DNA from: an uncultured bacterium
Lineage (GTDB): Bacteria; Planctomycetota; Uabimicrobiia; Uabimicrobiales; JABWCH01
Reading direction: 5' to 3'
DNA: 64,000 bases
Assembly: GCA_938003875.1 (NCBI GenBank)
Contig: CALKWO010000156.1
Coordinates: 22,839-86,838 of the forward strand
Below are positions 43,281 through 51,137 of this stretch, in pieces. The notes beneath the pieces are model-generated. The model searched no databases. It saw only the letters and a program-made list of their open reading frames with translations, and was not told the DNA's origin. Positions within the stretch are counted from its first letter, which is position 1, and each line of letters opens with the position of its first letter. The position numbers were made by a program, and so were the translations under genes.

Positions 43281-44897
43281 ATGCTCAAACTCAATGAACC
43301 TTACGATGATACCATCTGCCGTATTCCCGAAATCCTTGATCTACCTATCACGATTTTCCCGGAATCTTCGGAATCTGAAAAAGCAATCCCCGATATGGAT
43401 TTGCTCTCCGAGCAAGGTTCCCTCTATCTTATCCGCCAGCGAGTGGAAAATCTGAGAGAACAAATTGGGCTTACCTTTGACGAAGCCCTGGAACTCCAAA
43501 ATTTAGAAGGGCTTTTTGTAGGAGATGAAAGGGCTGCACCTTACAATCTGGGAGTAGCAGATAAAAAAGACCAGCTCATATCGGCCTTAGAAATAAAACG
43601 AGATGATCGCTATCATGAAGAAGAGTATAGTGGCGGAGAGGTCGAAGATGAAGAAGAATCGGTATCCAGCGTTAATCAGTATTACCAAAGCCTCCTTAAA
43701 GAGGGCAGATTGAACCTCAAGTCTATCAAAATCCTGAGTGCTGATCGGAGGCCAGTGCCTTATAGATCGAAAGGAAAAATCAGACATATAACGATTTTTG
43801 ATCTCTACCAAACCGCACCACGGAAATGCTCGTTTAACCAGTACATTGCCTCAATCTGGCAGATTCCCGAAGAGGAAGCGAAGAAACAGTTCGAAGCTCT
43901 TTCCTCATCAAAACAGTGGAGCCTAAAAGAGCAATGGGAACAGTATCTCGAAGAACGTAAAGATAAGACTCCATCGCCGTACCAGCAGGTACTCATGTAC
44001 TGCCATGACTTGGTAACGTCGCCAATCTATGATGAGATGGAGACTCTGGGAGAAGAACGACACCGCATGAAAGGCGGATATGAGTTGAGCTTCACGGATA
44101 AAACCGCTATTTTCCTGATTCCGCTCTCTGAATTTCAGATTATTCCCCTCAAGCAAGCATCCGATACAGCCAGATACCTGCAAGTTGCCTTCACGCTTCC
44201 AGAATACGCCCATGAGAAGAAACGATTCTTCCGAAAGGGAGGAAGCATCAAGGAACTTAGCATTTTCCTCGAACATTTGGGCATCACTCTTTCAGAGAAA
44301 CAGACCTGGTTTCTGAATGAACTTAGCGAAAGTAATGCTCTGCGTTTGTATCGGGAAGTGCTGGAACTTCCCGATAGAGACGAGATAAGAGCCTATTTCC
44401 TCTCGCTCCGATCTGGGTATGGAAATTACGCCAAAGGTTCTATCGTCAATTTGATCCGGGACCGTTTGAACAACAACGAAAATGCTATTGTTCGCTTCGT
44501 AAGTCAGTTTACCCACTGGTTTCCAGAATGGATGCGTAAGATTGGCGGGATCGTGATTGAAGAGAGGGAAGGCAAATCTGTCAGCATACCCAAAAGATTC
44601 CGAGTATCGGTAGATCCCAAGTTGCCTGCTATCTTCCAGCAAGAGCGGATGTTCATGCCATCCGAAGGCTTGAGTAAGCAATTTTCTGATGTTTCCTCGT
44701 GGGAGAAAGCCTTCACCGATGAACTACGGGCCAGATGGCGACACAATCCCGCCCTATTCCAAAAATACAGTGAAGCGATCCAGGCAGGGAAACTCCAATT
44801 TTTCTGCTCCTGTAGCGGGAATGGAGTGAAACTGCATGGAAAGCAGTGTCCTGTGCCAGTGTTGGAAAGGGTGTTTGAGAAGATGAAAACTTCCTAA
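43281..44897 (+). CDS. Large hypothetical protein of transfer module
   Basis: 538 residues, mostly charged. An acidic linker (EEEYSGGEVEDEEESVSSV) at about 115-130 separates a helical N-terminal part from the main body, which contains YELSFTDKTAIFLIPLSEFQ and IVRFVSQFTHWFPEWMRKIG. The C-terminus has a Cys/His group (FFCSCSGNGVKLHGKQCPVP) that may bind zinc. No family is recognised. It sits between the replication-relaxation gene and a recombinase, spaced by 64 and 10 bases, so it probably belongs to the transfer or replication operon. Confidence 0.55.
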   Translation: MLKLNEPYDDTICRIPEILDLPITIFPESSESEKAIPDMDLLSEQGSLYLIRQRVENLREQIGLTFDEALELQNLEGLFVGDERAAPYNLGVADKKDQLISALEIKRDDRYHEEEYSGGEVEDEEESVSSVNQYYQSLLKEGRLNLKSIKILSADRRPVPYRSKGKIRHITIFDLYQTAPRKCSFNQYIASIWQIPEEEAKKQFEALSSSKQWSLKEQWEQYLEERKDKTPSPYQQVLMYCHDLVTSPIYDEMETLGEERHRMKGGYELSFTDKTAIFLIPLSEFQIIPLKQASDTARYLQVAFTLPEYAHEKKRFFRKGGSIKELSIFLEHLGITLSEKQTWFLNELSESNALRLYREVLELPDRDEIRAYFLSLRSGYGNYAKGSIVNLIRDRLNNNENAIVRFVSQFTHWFPEWMRKIGGIVIEEREGKSVSIPKRFRVSVDPKLPAIFQQERMFMPSEGLSKQFSDVSSWEKAFTDELRARWRHNPALFQKYSEAIQAGKLQFFCSCSGNGVKLHGKQCPVPVLERVFEKMKTS

Positions 44898-44907
44898 ATC
44901 ATGCTTT

Positions 44908-45795
44908 ATGAAAATCTCTGATCTTGACCGACAATTCAAATACTATGCTCTCTATGAGAAGGGAATAAAAGCGAAAACGTATCGAAGCGTCGTATCCAGT
45001 CTTACAATGCTGCTCGATTTTGCCAAAAGCGAAGAGTTAGCTGATCTGACCCCAGTCATGGTGAAGACATTCCTTTACTATGGACGTGTGGAAAAAGGAT
45101 GGAAATCCAAAACGTTTCGGAACCACTGGCAATATCTGAAAATTTTTTTCGATTGGTGCGTAAAGAATCAATTCGTCCGCCTAAATCCCGTGGCAGGCAT
45201 CGAAAAACCGAAGCTGGAAAAATACCTGCCCAGGTGTATTTCGACTCCCGATGCTCAAAAAGTTTTATTTCACACTATATGGTATCCCTGGCGGTATGAA
45301 CTGGAAAAAATGAGAAATGAGGCTATCATTGCCGCTCTCATGACGACAGGATTAAGATTGCAAGAATTGCTCAATCTGGAGGTCAAGGATATAAATTTCG
45401 AGAATTCGGAAATCACTGTAAATCAAGGAAAAGGCCGAAAAGATCGAATCGTTCCTATTCATTTCAGTTTGTTGCCGATATTGAAAAGATATTTTCAATA
45501 TCGAAGAGAAGCGGGACGCCCTTCACGCTGGTTTTTTACCGGATTTCGGTCGGATAAGCAGTTATCACAGAAAGATATAAGAATAATTTGCAGAAAAATA
45601 AGTATAGCGTCTGGTGTAAAATTCACTCCACACATGCTTCGACATACTTTCGCCCGTGAGATGATAGACAAAGATTTTAATCTCTACAAACTCAAGGAGA
45701 TCATGGGTCATGCCGATATTCGAACCACTCAGAGGTATCTCTCCATATCTATGCAGGGCATAAAAAATAGTTTCGGGCAAGTAAAACTGTTTTGA
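44908..45795 (+). CDS. XerC/D-like tyrosine recombinase
   Basis: 295 residues, full-length with an N-terminal SAM-like core-binding domain (~1-95) and a catalytic domain. Residues: Arg in TTGLRLQELLNL, Lys in NQGKGRKDRIVPI, HMLRHTFAREM and IMGHADIRTTQRYLSI (His, Tyr). It begins 10 bases after the preceding gene and ends just before a 7-bp-armed hairpin and a tRNA-like segment. It forms a tandem pair with the recombinase at 46061, with which it shares layout and many residues, as in elements whose integrases act together on one attachment site. Confidence 0.88.
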   Translation: MKISDLDRQFKYYALYEKGIKAKTYRSVVSSLTMLLDFAKSEELADLTPVMVKTFLYYGRVEKGWKSKTFRNHWQYLKIFFDWCVKNQFVRLNPVAGIEKPKLEKYLPRCISTPDAQKVLFHTIWYPWRYELEKMRNEAIIAALMTTGLRLQELLNLEVKDINFENSEITVNQGKGRKDRIVPIHFSLLPILKRYFQYRREAGRPSRWFFTGFRSDKQLSQKDIRIICRKISIASGVKFTPHMLRHTFAREMIDKDFNLYKLKEIMGHADIRTTQRYLSISMQGIKNSFGQVKLF

Positions 45796-45828
45796 CTTTT
45801 GCGAAAAAATTAAATAAAGTAAAAATCA

Positions 45829-45866
45829 CCCGAAGGTTATGGGAAATATGATTTCCATCCTTCGGT
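45829..45866. terminator. Hairpin after the first recombinase of the pair
   Basis: CCGAAGG and CCTTCGG with a further internal complementarity (GGGAAAT/ATTTCC) form a long, slightly imperfect stem. T-rich sequence follows (TATTTCCTTACT). It is a likely terminator of the recombinase transcript, but may also be an attachment-site feature. Confidence 0.6.
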
Positions 45867-45898
45867 ATTTCCTTACTAATGGCTTAAAATAGATGTAA

Positions 45899-45970
45899 AA
45901 CGGGGAAAAATATCTGTCTGCCGGGCTCATAACCCGGAGGTCGTCGGTTCGAATCCGACCCCCGCTACCA
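45899..45970 (+). other. Initiator tRNA-Met 3' fragment (attachment-site remnant)
   Basis: Bases 45921-45937 form a perfect anticodon arm with CAT in the loop (CCGGGCTCATAACCCGG). 45943-45959 form a T arm (GTCGG TTCGAAT CCGAC), and CCCCGCT A CCA completes the acceptor end. The 5' part, ACGGGG followed by only ~15 bases before the anticodon stem, is too short for a D arm. It is therefore not a working tRNA gene but the 3' half of an initiator tRNA gene, as left when an element integrates into one. Its position between two tyrosine recombinases supports an att site. Confidence 0.75.
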
Positions 45971-46032
45971 AATAAAGCTTGGATAAGCGAAAAAATAGGC
46001 CTATTGATGAAAGGAAATACCGATCCATAACC

Positions 46033-46060
46033 CTCGGGCTTTACCCGTAGGTCTTCGGCT
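46033..46060 (+). other. Degenerate second tRNA-like att sequence
   Basis: Just upstream of the second recombinase start, CATAACCC occurs again, followed by TCGGGCTTTACCCG and TAGGTCTTCGGCT. Compared with the first copy (CGGGCTCATAACCCGG, AGGTCGTCGG) it looks like a decayed or rearranged duplicate. No acceptor stem or CCA follows. Confidence 0.45.
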
Positions 46061-46960
46061 ATGACAGAAATCCAAACATTACATCAACGGTTCTGCGATT
46101 ACTCTCGTACCTTCAAAGGCAATACACCACGCAGCATTGATTGGTTCGAGGAAATTTTTGATTACTTTCTAAGATTTTCTCAGATCGAAACTCCTGCACA
46201 GATTACCCAGGAAAAAGTTGAAGCTTGGTTATCGGAAGGAAAATCACAAAAAGGCTGGTCTGCAAAAACGATTCGAAACCGAATCCAGGCACTCAATTCT
46301 TTTACGAAATGGCTTGAAAAAAGGGAATATATTCCCAAGAATCCGTTAGCGAACATAGATCGTCCCCCATTACCCAAGAAGATACCAAAGCATCTTCCCC
46401 TGGAAAAAGCCCTCAAGCTCATTGATTGGGCGAAAAGTTATCCTTTTAGTTACCGCTTTGAGCGAAAACGTACTCCCGCAGTCATCGCAACCTTTATCTT
46501 CACCGGCATTCGCCTTCAGGAACTCCTTAACCTAAAAATGAGTGATGTGGATATAGAAAACAAAGTCCTCTCTATCCAATGCGGTAAAGGACAAAAAGAT
46601 CGCAATATCCCTCTCCAGCCTACTTTGATCAGGATATTGGAAGAATATTTGAAGGATAGAAAACGACTTGACAAACTTTGTCCCTATTTTTTTACTTCCC
46701 TGAGAGGCAACGACCAGATGAAACCAGACGTCATCAAAGAAGTAACACAAAAATTACGCAAGGCAAGCGGAATCTACTTCTATCCGCATCTGCTCAGGCA
46801 TACATTCGCCGTGTTAATGCTGGAAGGAGGATGCAATATTTATGCCCTTTCCAAAATGATGGGTCATAGCGATATAAAAACGACGACCATTTACCTTACC
46901 GCTACCACTGCCCATTTGCAGGTGGAAATGAGCAAGCATCCGCTTAGTGGGTTGTGTTAA
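46061..46960 (+). CDS. XerC/D-like tyrosine recombinase
   Basis: 299 residues, full-length: a core-binding domain (~1-100), then a catalytic domain with Arg in FTGIRLQELLNL, Lys in CGKGQKDRNIPLQ, HLLRHTFAVLML and MMGHSDIKTTTIYLTAT. It starts at the end of the tRNA-like segment and has no ribosome site. The last 17 bases overlap, tail to tail, with the gene at 46944. With the recombinase at 44908 it forms a tandem pair around the att-like DNA. Confidence 0.88.
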   Translation: MTEIQTLHQRFCDYSRTFKGNTPRSIDWFEEIFDYFLRFSQIETPAQITQEKVEAWLSEGKSQKGWSAKTIRNRIQALNSFTKWLEKREYIPKNPLANIDRPPLPKKIPKHLPLEKALKLIDWAKSYPFSYRFERKRTPAVIATFIFTGIRLQELLNLKMSDVDIENKVLSIQCGKGQKDRNIPLQPTLIRILEEYLKDRKRLDKLCPYFFTSLRGNDQMKPDVIKEVTQKLRKASGIYFYPHLLRHTFAVLMLEGGCNIYALSKMMGHSDIKTTTIYLTATTAHLQVEMSKHPLSGLC

Positions 46961-47792
46961 AGTTTTTGATCTTTGAGAACATAATTTTCTTAATTGGTAA
47001 TTCTCCATTCATTAAGGCATATTTTATAACTGGTAGTGGGAAGCCGGTGATTGGAACTAATTGTCTTAAGTGGTCATTTGGAACAGGATCTCTTAATGTA
47101 AGGGGCCATGATCTAGCTTGCTCAAAAACATAAATAAAGTGGTCTCCCTTAGAACGATCTTCTTGTCCTCCAATACAAAAAATATTTCGTTTGACATCAG
47201 ATAGGCTAACCTGCTTTTGGTGAACATCTTGGGGAAGATCCCATTCATAAGCATCTATAAGTAAACTATTAAAGTTTTCAGGGCCAACTAATGGGAAAGT
47301 TCGCTGATTATTAGGATTATCATATTTATTAATATCACTCCCTGAGAAGGCAGATTCACAAGCAATCCCGATAAAAAATTTATTATTAGGACAACAAAGA
47401 TCATGAATAGCCAATAATTTACCAACTTCATCCGACCAAAATTCTACAAGGCCACATTTTTGGCTTCCTTCTGGTAATGGATGAGAAACATAATGATTTA
47501 TATTAGATATAGATTGATCATCAATTTGTATCAAACGAGCATGCGGTTGGAGGAACCATTGACATAACAGTCTATAAATATCTCGGAGTATAGGGTATTG
47601 TCCTACGCGTTGTTCCCAATTAAATGCTTCGAGTAAATCTTGAAGTACTTTCGTTAGAATTAAATGTATTTCATCATTTTCAATAAGTGATTGGATTGTT
47701 CCAAGAGTACTAACAATAAGGTCAAGTTCTTGATTATTTCTGGGAAAGCTTTGATCTAAAATAGTTGGGGAAGCACAAATTAGAGGGGGCAT
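46944..47792 (-). CDS. Unknown partner of the ATPase (possible defence effector)
   Basis: 282 residues, unrecognised. It has a helical N-terminal region (LTKVLQDLLEAFNWEQRVGQ), then a probably alpha/beta part with LVEFWSDEVGKLLAIHDLCC, FFIGIACESAFSG, NFNSLLIDAYEWDLPQD and NIFCIGGQEDRSKGDHFIYV. There are scattered acidic and His residues but no clear nuclease, TIR or Toprim motif. Its start lies two bases after the ATPase gene, so they are translated together. In ATPase-partner systems the second gene is often the effector; this is inference here. Confidence 0.55.
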   Translation of the reverse strand: MPPLICASPTILDQSFPRNNQELDLIVSTLGTIQSLIENDEIHLILTKVLQDLLEAFNWEQRVGQYPILRDIYRLLCQWFLQPHARLIQIDDQSISNINHYVSHPLPEGSQKCGLVEFWSDEVGKLLAIHDLCCPNNKFFIGIACESAFSGSDINKYDNPNNQRTFPLVGPENFNSLLIDAYEWDLPQDVHQKQVSLSDVKRNIFCIGGQEDRSKGDHFIYVFEQARSWPLTLRDPVPNDHLRQLVPITGFPLPVIKYALMNGELPIKKIMFSKIKNFNTTH

Positions 47793-47794
47793 AA

Positions 47795-49363
47795 TTATTT
47801 TCCCTCGCTATTTTTCTTTGCCGATTCTCTATAGCGTTTTTGCGCTCTTAATAATCTGCCAGAAAGAGATGCTGCTTCTCCAAAGAATTTATATGGCCAC
47901 TCAGAAACTGTACCATCTGGTTTTATAGAGAGATCATAAATTATAGGAATCTGCTCTTCTGCATCAATGAAAAAAATAGAAGAATCTGCTGATAATTTTT
48001 TTGACTCATCTTCGGCTATCAACACTCTTATCATATTAACAATATGCTCGCTGTGTGTCTCAATAATTACTTGTTTATCAGCATGAACCATCGCTATAAA
48101 AAATTCCACCAGTCTGACTTGTAGAGCGGGATTTAAGTGCAATTCTGGCTGTTCAACAATCATTGTACTAAATGGGCTTGCTAATAAACCTCTTACTAAA
48201 ATAGGGAGAACCTGTGAATATCCAAAACCGGAATCTGCAAGTGGATATTTTTCATCTTTTCTGATTGTTTTGATTTCAATCTCTACTAATGCACCTTTTA
48301 GAGAAGATATGACGATTTCTTCACTATCTACATTTTCTGATGGCTCTTTTCCTACTCTTAAATAGTATAGCCATACATTAAGAGCTGTAGATAATTTTTC
48401 TTTTACTCTTTCCTGTTTTCCAGGTCTTACATTCCAGACTTCTCGTTCTTTTTCCCGCAAGATATATGGTAAAAACTCTCCTGCAGGATCGAGACCTGGA
48501 AGAAAATCAAATCGTGTTAAGTAGTATCGTCTAGCAGGAATTCGTAATGGAGCAAGGTAATGCATTCGATCTAGTGCATTATAAAAATCTTTTAAGGCTT
48601 CTTCAATAACTGGAGGTAAAGGAAAACTCCATGAGATTCCTTGCGATTTTTTTGAAGCAATCCTAAAAGGTAAAATTCCTTTTAGAATTGTTGTTGCAAT
48701 TAAAAAATTGTCATCTTTGGATCGTTCCAACTCCATCAATTGATTTCCTTTAAGTTTTTCAAAGTACTTTTTAGGAATTAAAATTTCATACCCAACTTTA
48801 TCCTCTTGAGGTTTATCTGAAATTTGCACTCTCCATGATAGTATTTTTTCTTCTTCAACTATCATTTCATAGTCAACTGATTTAAGAATACCTTTTATCG
48901 TTGAATAATCATCTTCTGAAAATTGCTCCTCTACTTCTAATTTTTTTGCTGTGAATATGAAGGATGATTTAAGCCAATATTTTAAAGTTTTATCACTCTG
49001 TATTTTTTTCAAAATAGCATCCTTACTATTTGAAGTACTAAGCGATTGCAAAAATAGAAATGCCTCAACAGGTATTGCATCTTCTATCATCAAAGAGATA
49101 GTTATATCCTTATTGCTATCTTTATCAGTTACATAAGAAGTATAATTTCCTAGATCAACCTGAGAACCGACAAAACGAAGCCTACCTCCTGAAGCTTCTC
49201 CAGAATTTATTTGAGTTTGGCGAAGTAAAAGCAAAGATCTCAAAATTGTCGATTTTCCAGAATTATTTGTCCCACAAAAAACACTTAATTTTGATAATGG
49301 AAATTTAGCTTTCAATTCTTCCCTAAAAATTCTAATATTTTTTAACTCAATTTCTCTAATCAT
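47795..49363 (-). CDS. DUF3696-type AAA ATPase (OLD/SMC-like)
   Basis: 522 residues. Walker A is at 31-39 (CGTNNSGKSTILRSLLLLR). Residues ~260-300 have a Tyr/Arg-rich piece (MHYLAPLRIPARRYYLTRFD). A signature region DSGFGYSQVLPILVRGL comes next, then Walker B with the catalytic Glu region TMIVEQPELHLNPALQVRL, and the H-loop VIIETHSEHIVNMI. The final ~50 residues (PIIYDLSIKPDGTVSEWPYK onward) match the DUF3696 region that follows such AAA_15/SMC-like ATPases. No Toprim domain is fused. Relatives often power or sense for two- or three-gene defence systems. Gaps are 58 bases upstream and 2 downstream. Confidence 0.85.
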   Translation of the reverse strand: MIREIELKNIRIFREELKAKFPLSKLSVFCGTNNSGKSTILRSLLLLRQTQINSGEASGGRLRFVGSQVDLGNYTSYVTDKDSNKDITISLMIEDAIPVEAFLFLQSLSTSNSKDAILKKIQSDKTLKYWLKSSFIFTAKKLEVEEQFSEDDYSTIKGILKSVDYEMIVEEEKILSWRVQISDKPQEDKVGYEILIPKKYFEKLKGNQLMELERSKDDNFLIATTILKGILPFRIASKKSQGISWSFPLPPVIEEALKDFYNALDRMHYLAPLRIPARRYYLTRFDFLPGLDPAGEFLPYILREKEREVWNVRPGKQERVKEKLSTALNVWLYYLRVGKEPSENVDSEEIVISSLKGALVEIEIKTIRKDEKYPLADSGFGYSQVLPILVRGLLASPFSTMIVEQPELHLNPALQVRLVEFFIAMVHADKQVIIETHSEHIVNMIRVLIAEDESKKLSADSSIFFIDAEEQIPIIYDLSIKPDGTVSEWPYKFFGEAASLSGRLLRAQKRYRESAKKNSEGK

Positions 49364-49420
49364 TACCGTCCCTTTGACGTACTTAAAACCTTGCTTTAGT
49401 CAAAAGCCAACGATTTATTA

Positions 49421-50191
49421 TTAATTATCACTTCTTTTCGCTCTTTTTATCGCTTTTTTACCAATCGTTTTAGAAATTCTTTCTTTTAGTTTTTTTGTCA
49501 GTACTGTAATATTGGAATAAAAAATAAAATTGTAATCCGAAACATCAAAATGGATATATTCTCCTTGTTTAGCTATATGTATTACTTCTTTTTCCATAGC
49601 ATGTGCAAATCCCAACTCATAATAACAATTGGGGCGTTGCTCTGTCAAATCACTAATGATAAACTTTGCGCTTAATATACACTCAATGATTTTATCGGTT
49701 ATCCGCCCATTATGTTCAATCTCATCAGCTCTGATACAAGAATAGCCACAACTCTTTACTGCATTTTTTATTCCATTATAAACATCTTCTAGGTTTCTAT
49801 CTTCAGAAAAAGACATTATGAGAAAACAGAAATCTCCTTGAGTGCTTGGAAATTCTCGATTAAATTTTTCATTGTCTTCATATAGATTTAGCCCCAATTC
49901 TGTCAATTTAAAAGCAAAATATGCAACATCAGCCCTTGAAATGATATGTGGTACTAGATAACCACGACTAGCTAATTGGAAACTAGCACCTATCAATTTT
50001 CCCTCAGGGTCGGGATACGAATTCCTCCAGTTTGCCTGCGTTCTGTCAAAATCATTTGATGGTACAAATTCTAAACAATCAACTCGTTCCCATTCCCCTC
50101 TAGGAATCATAGTTTTAGATAGCTTCATTTTTTCATAAACTAATTTGAAAACTTTTCTAAACAGGTCATTTCGATCTATCTGATAAGCCAT
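49421..50191 (-). CDS. Deoxyribosyltransferase/TIR-like nucleotide-acting protein
   Basis: 256 residues. Residues ~1-110 look like a helical or winged-helix module. Residues ~120-235 form a flavodoxin-like fold: FCFLIMSFSEDRNLEDVYNG, CGYSCIRADEIEHNGRITDK, AKFIISDLTEQRPNCYYELG (Glu at 192) and FAHAMEKEVIHIA. The YYELG motif and preceding strand are the signature of the nucleoside 2-deoxyribosyltransferase/TIR-like superfamily, whose defence members cleave NAD+ or nucleotides or bind cyclic nucleotides. It is first in the operon with the ATPase and its partner. The tail is basic (KKAIKRAKRSD). Confidence 0.75.
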   Translation of the reverse strand: MAYQIDRNDLFRKVFKLVYEKMKLSKTMIPRGEWERVDCLEFVPSNDFDRTQANWRNSYPDPEGKLIGASFQLASRGYLVPHIISRADVAYFAFKLTELGLNLYEDNEKFNREFPSTQGDFCFLIMSFSEDRNLEDVYNGIKNAVKSCGYSCIRADEIEHNGRITDKIIECILSAKFIISDLTEQRPNCYYELGFAHAMEKEVIHIAKQGEYIHFDVSDYNFIFYSNITVLTKKLKERISKTIGKKAIKRAKRSDN

Positions 50192-50391
50192 AACTATTGT
50201 TTTCCCCTTTATTTTTTTTAAAATTTATTTGTGTTTCTACATTCTAACCAATGGCCTAAAAAATACAACAAGATTATCTGTTGTAATACTATCAAACAAA
50301 TAGTTAGTTACAAAAATTTTGAGCCAATCTCTGAAGCACATTTTATTGTAACAGTAATTTCTAAGCAAAAATTTGGTTAGATGTATGTTAC

Positions 50392-50754
50392 TTATTTCTT
50401 TTCATGTTTTAGTTTTAGAGAATTCCTCGCTTTGATTCTTGCTAAAACTTTCTCTCTATTCCTCTCATAATACTCCCTCTGCCTGTCCAATTCATTAGCT
50501 TTGATTCTTGCTAAAACTTTCTCTCTATTCCTCTCATAATACTCCCTCTGCCTGTCCAATTCATTAGCCTGAAATTTTAAATCTGTGTGGTATCGCTCTA
50601 AATATCTTCTTGCTGCTTGGGGATTATATTTTTTTTTAGCACCGGGATTTTTGGCACGCCATTTCCTTTGAGATTCGGTTTTTTTACTCGCTTGCGATTT
50701 TAACATTTTTATAGAACAAACTGTACATCTATAACTTAAAACATTCTTTCCCAT
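50392..50754 (-). CDS. Basic DNA-binding-like protein with exact internal duplication
   Basis: 120 residues, Arg/Lys/Tyr-rich, with one cysteine pair (RCTVCSIKML). The repeated unit ANELDRQREYYERNREKVLA occurs twice because of a 69-bp tandem DNA duplication. The composition resembles the basic linker of phage HNH-type or similar nucleases (NPxAxRRYLERY... patterns), but no catalytic motif is left. It may be a truncated or degraded nuclease, or a small DNA-binding protein. About 200 bases separate it from the defence-like operon. Confidence 0.45.
   Translation of the reverse strand: MGKNVLSYRCTVCSIKMLKSQASKKTESQRKWRAKNPGAKKKYNPQAARRYLERYHTDLKFQANELDRQREYYERNREKVLARIKANELDRQREYYERNREKVLARIKARNSLKLKHEKK
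50431..50568. repeat. Exact 69-bp tandem duplication
   Basis: Two copies, 50431-50499 and 50500-50568, without visible differences. The period is 23 codons, so the gene at 50392-50754 stays in frame. Exact identity suggests a recent slippage event. Confidence 0.9.
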
Positions 50755-50880
50755 AAAGCAATGCCAACTTATTTGATAGGTATTCCTTTCAGAAGCCTTT
50801 CTTTAAATTTTTTTTAGCCTCTTAATTTGACTTTTATTTGCTTTTAATTGCTTATTTTATCATCAAAAGGAGGCTAATGT

Positions 50881-51117
50881 ATGCAATCACCAGAAGAAAA
50901 ACTCAGTCGTCTCGTCGGAATTTTAGGAACGCTCTCACCTCATTCACAAGTCACAGTGCAAGAACTATCTGTAGAATATAATGTCAGCAATCGGACAATT
51001 CAGAGAGACATCGCAACCTTGCAAAATGCGAAATTGGGAGTGTTCTACGATGATGGAGGAAAACTGAAAATCTCTCGTGTCGGGTACCGTAAGATCAGAA
51101 GCTGGATGATCGGCTGA
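50881..51117 (+). CDS. Small HTH protein (DeoR/WYL-type N-terminal fold)
   Basis: 78 residues. LGTLSPHSQVTVQELSVEYN then VSNRTIQRDIATLQNAKLGV is a clear HTH_11/DeoR-type winged helix; the wing follows (FYDDGGKLKISRVG). It has an excellent ribosome site (AAAGGAGG). It lacks the effector domain of full-length regulators. It starts a plus-strand run with ribosome sites (50881-52931) and probably regulates that run. Confidence 0.75.
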   Translation: MQSPEEKLSRLVGILGTLSPHSQVTVQELSVEYNVSNRTIQRDIATLQNAKLGVFYDDGGKLKISRVGYRKIRSWMIG

Positions 51118-51137
51118 TTCAGGAAAGGAAGGCTTTT

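Noticed and set aside
45899..45970. Functional initiator tRNA gene
   Set aside because: Only about 15 bases separate the acceptor-like 5' strand from the anticodon stem, too few for a D arm.
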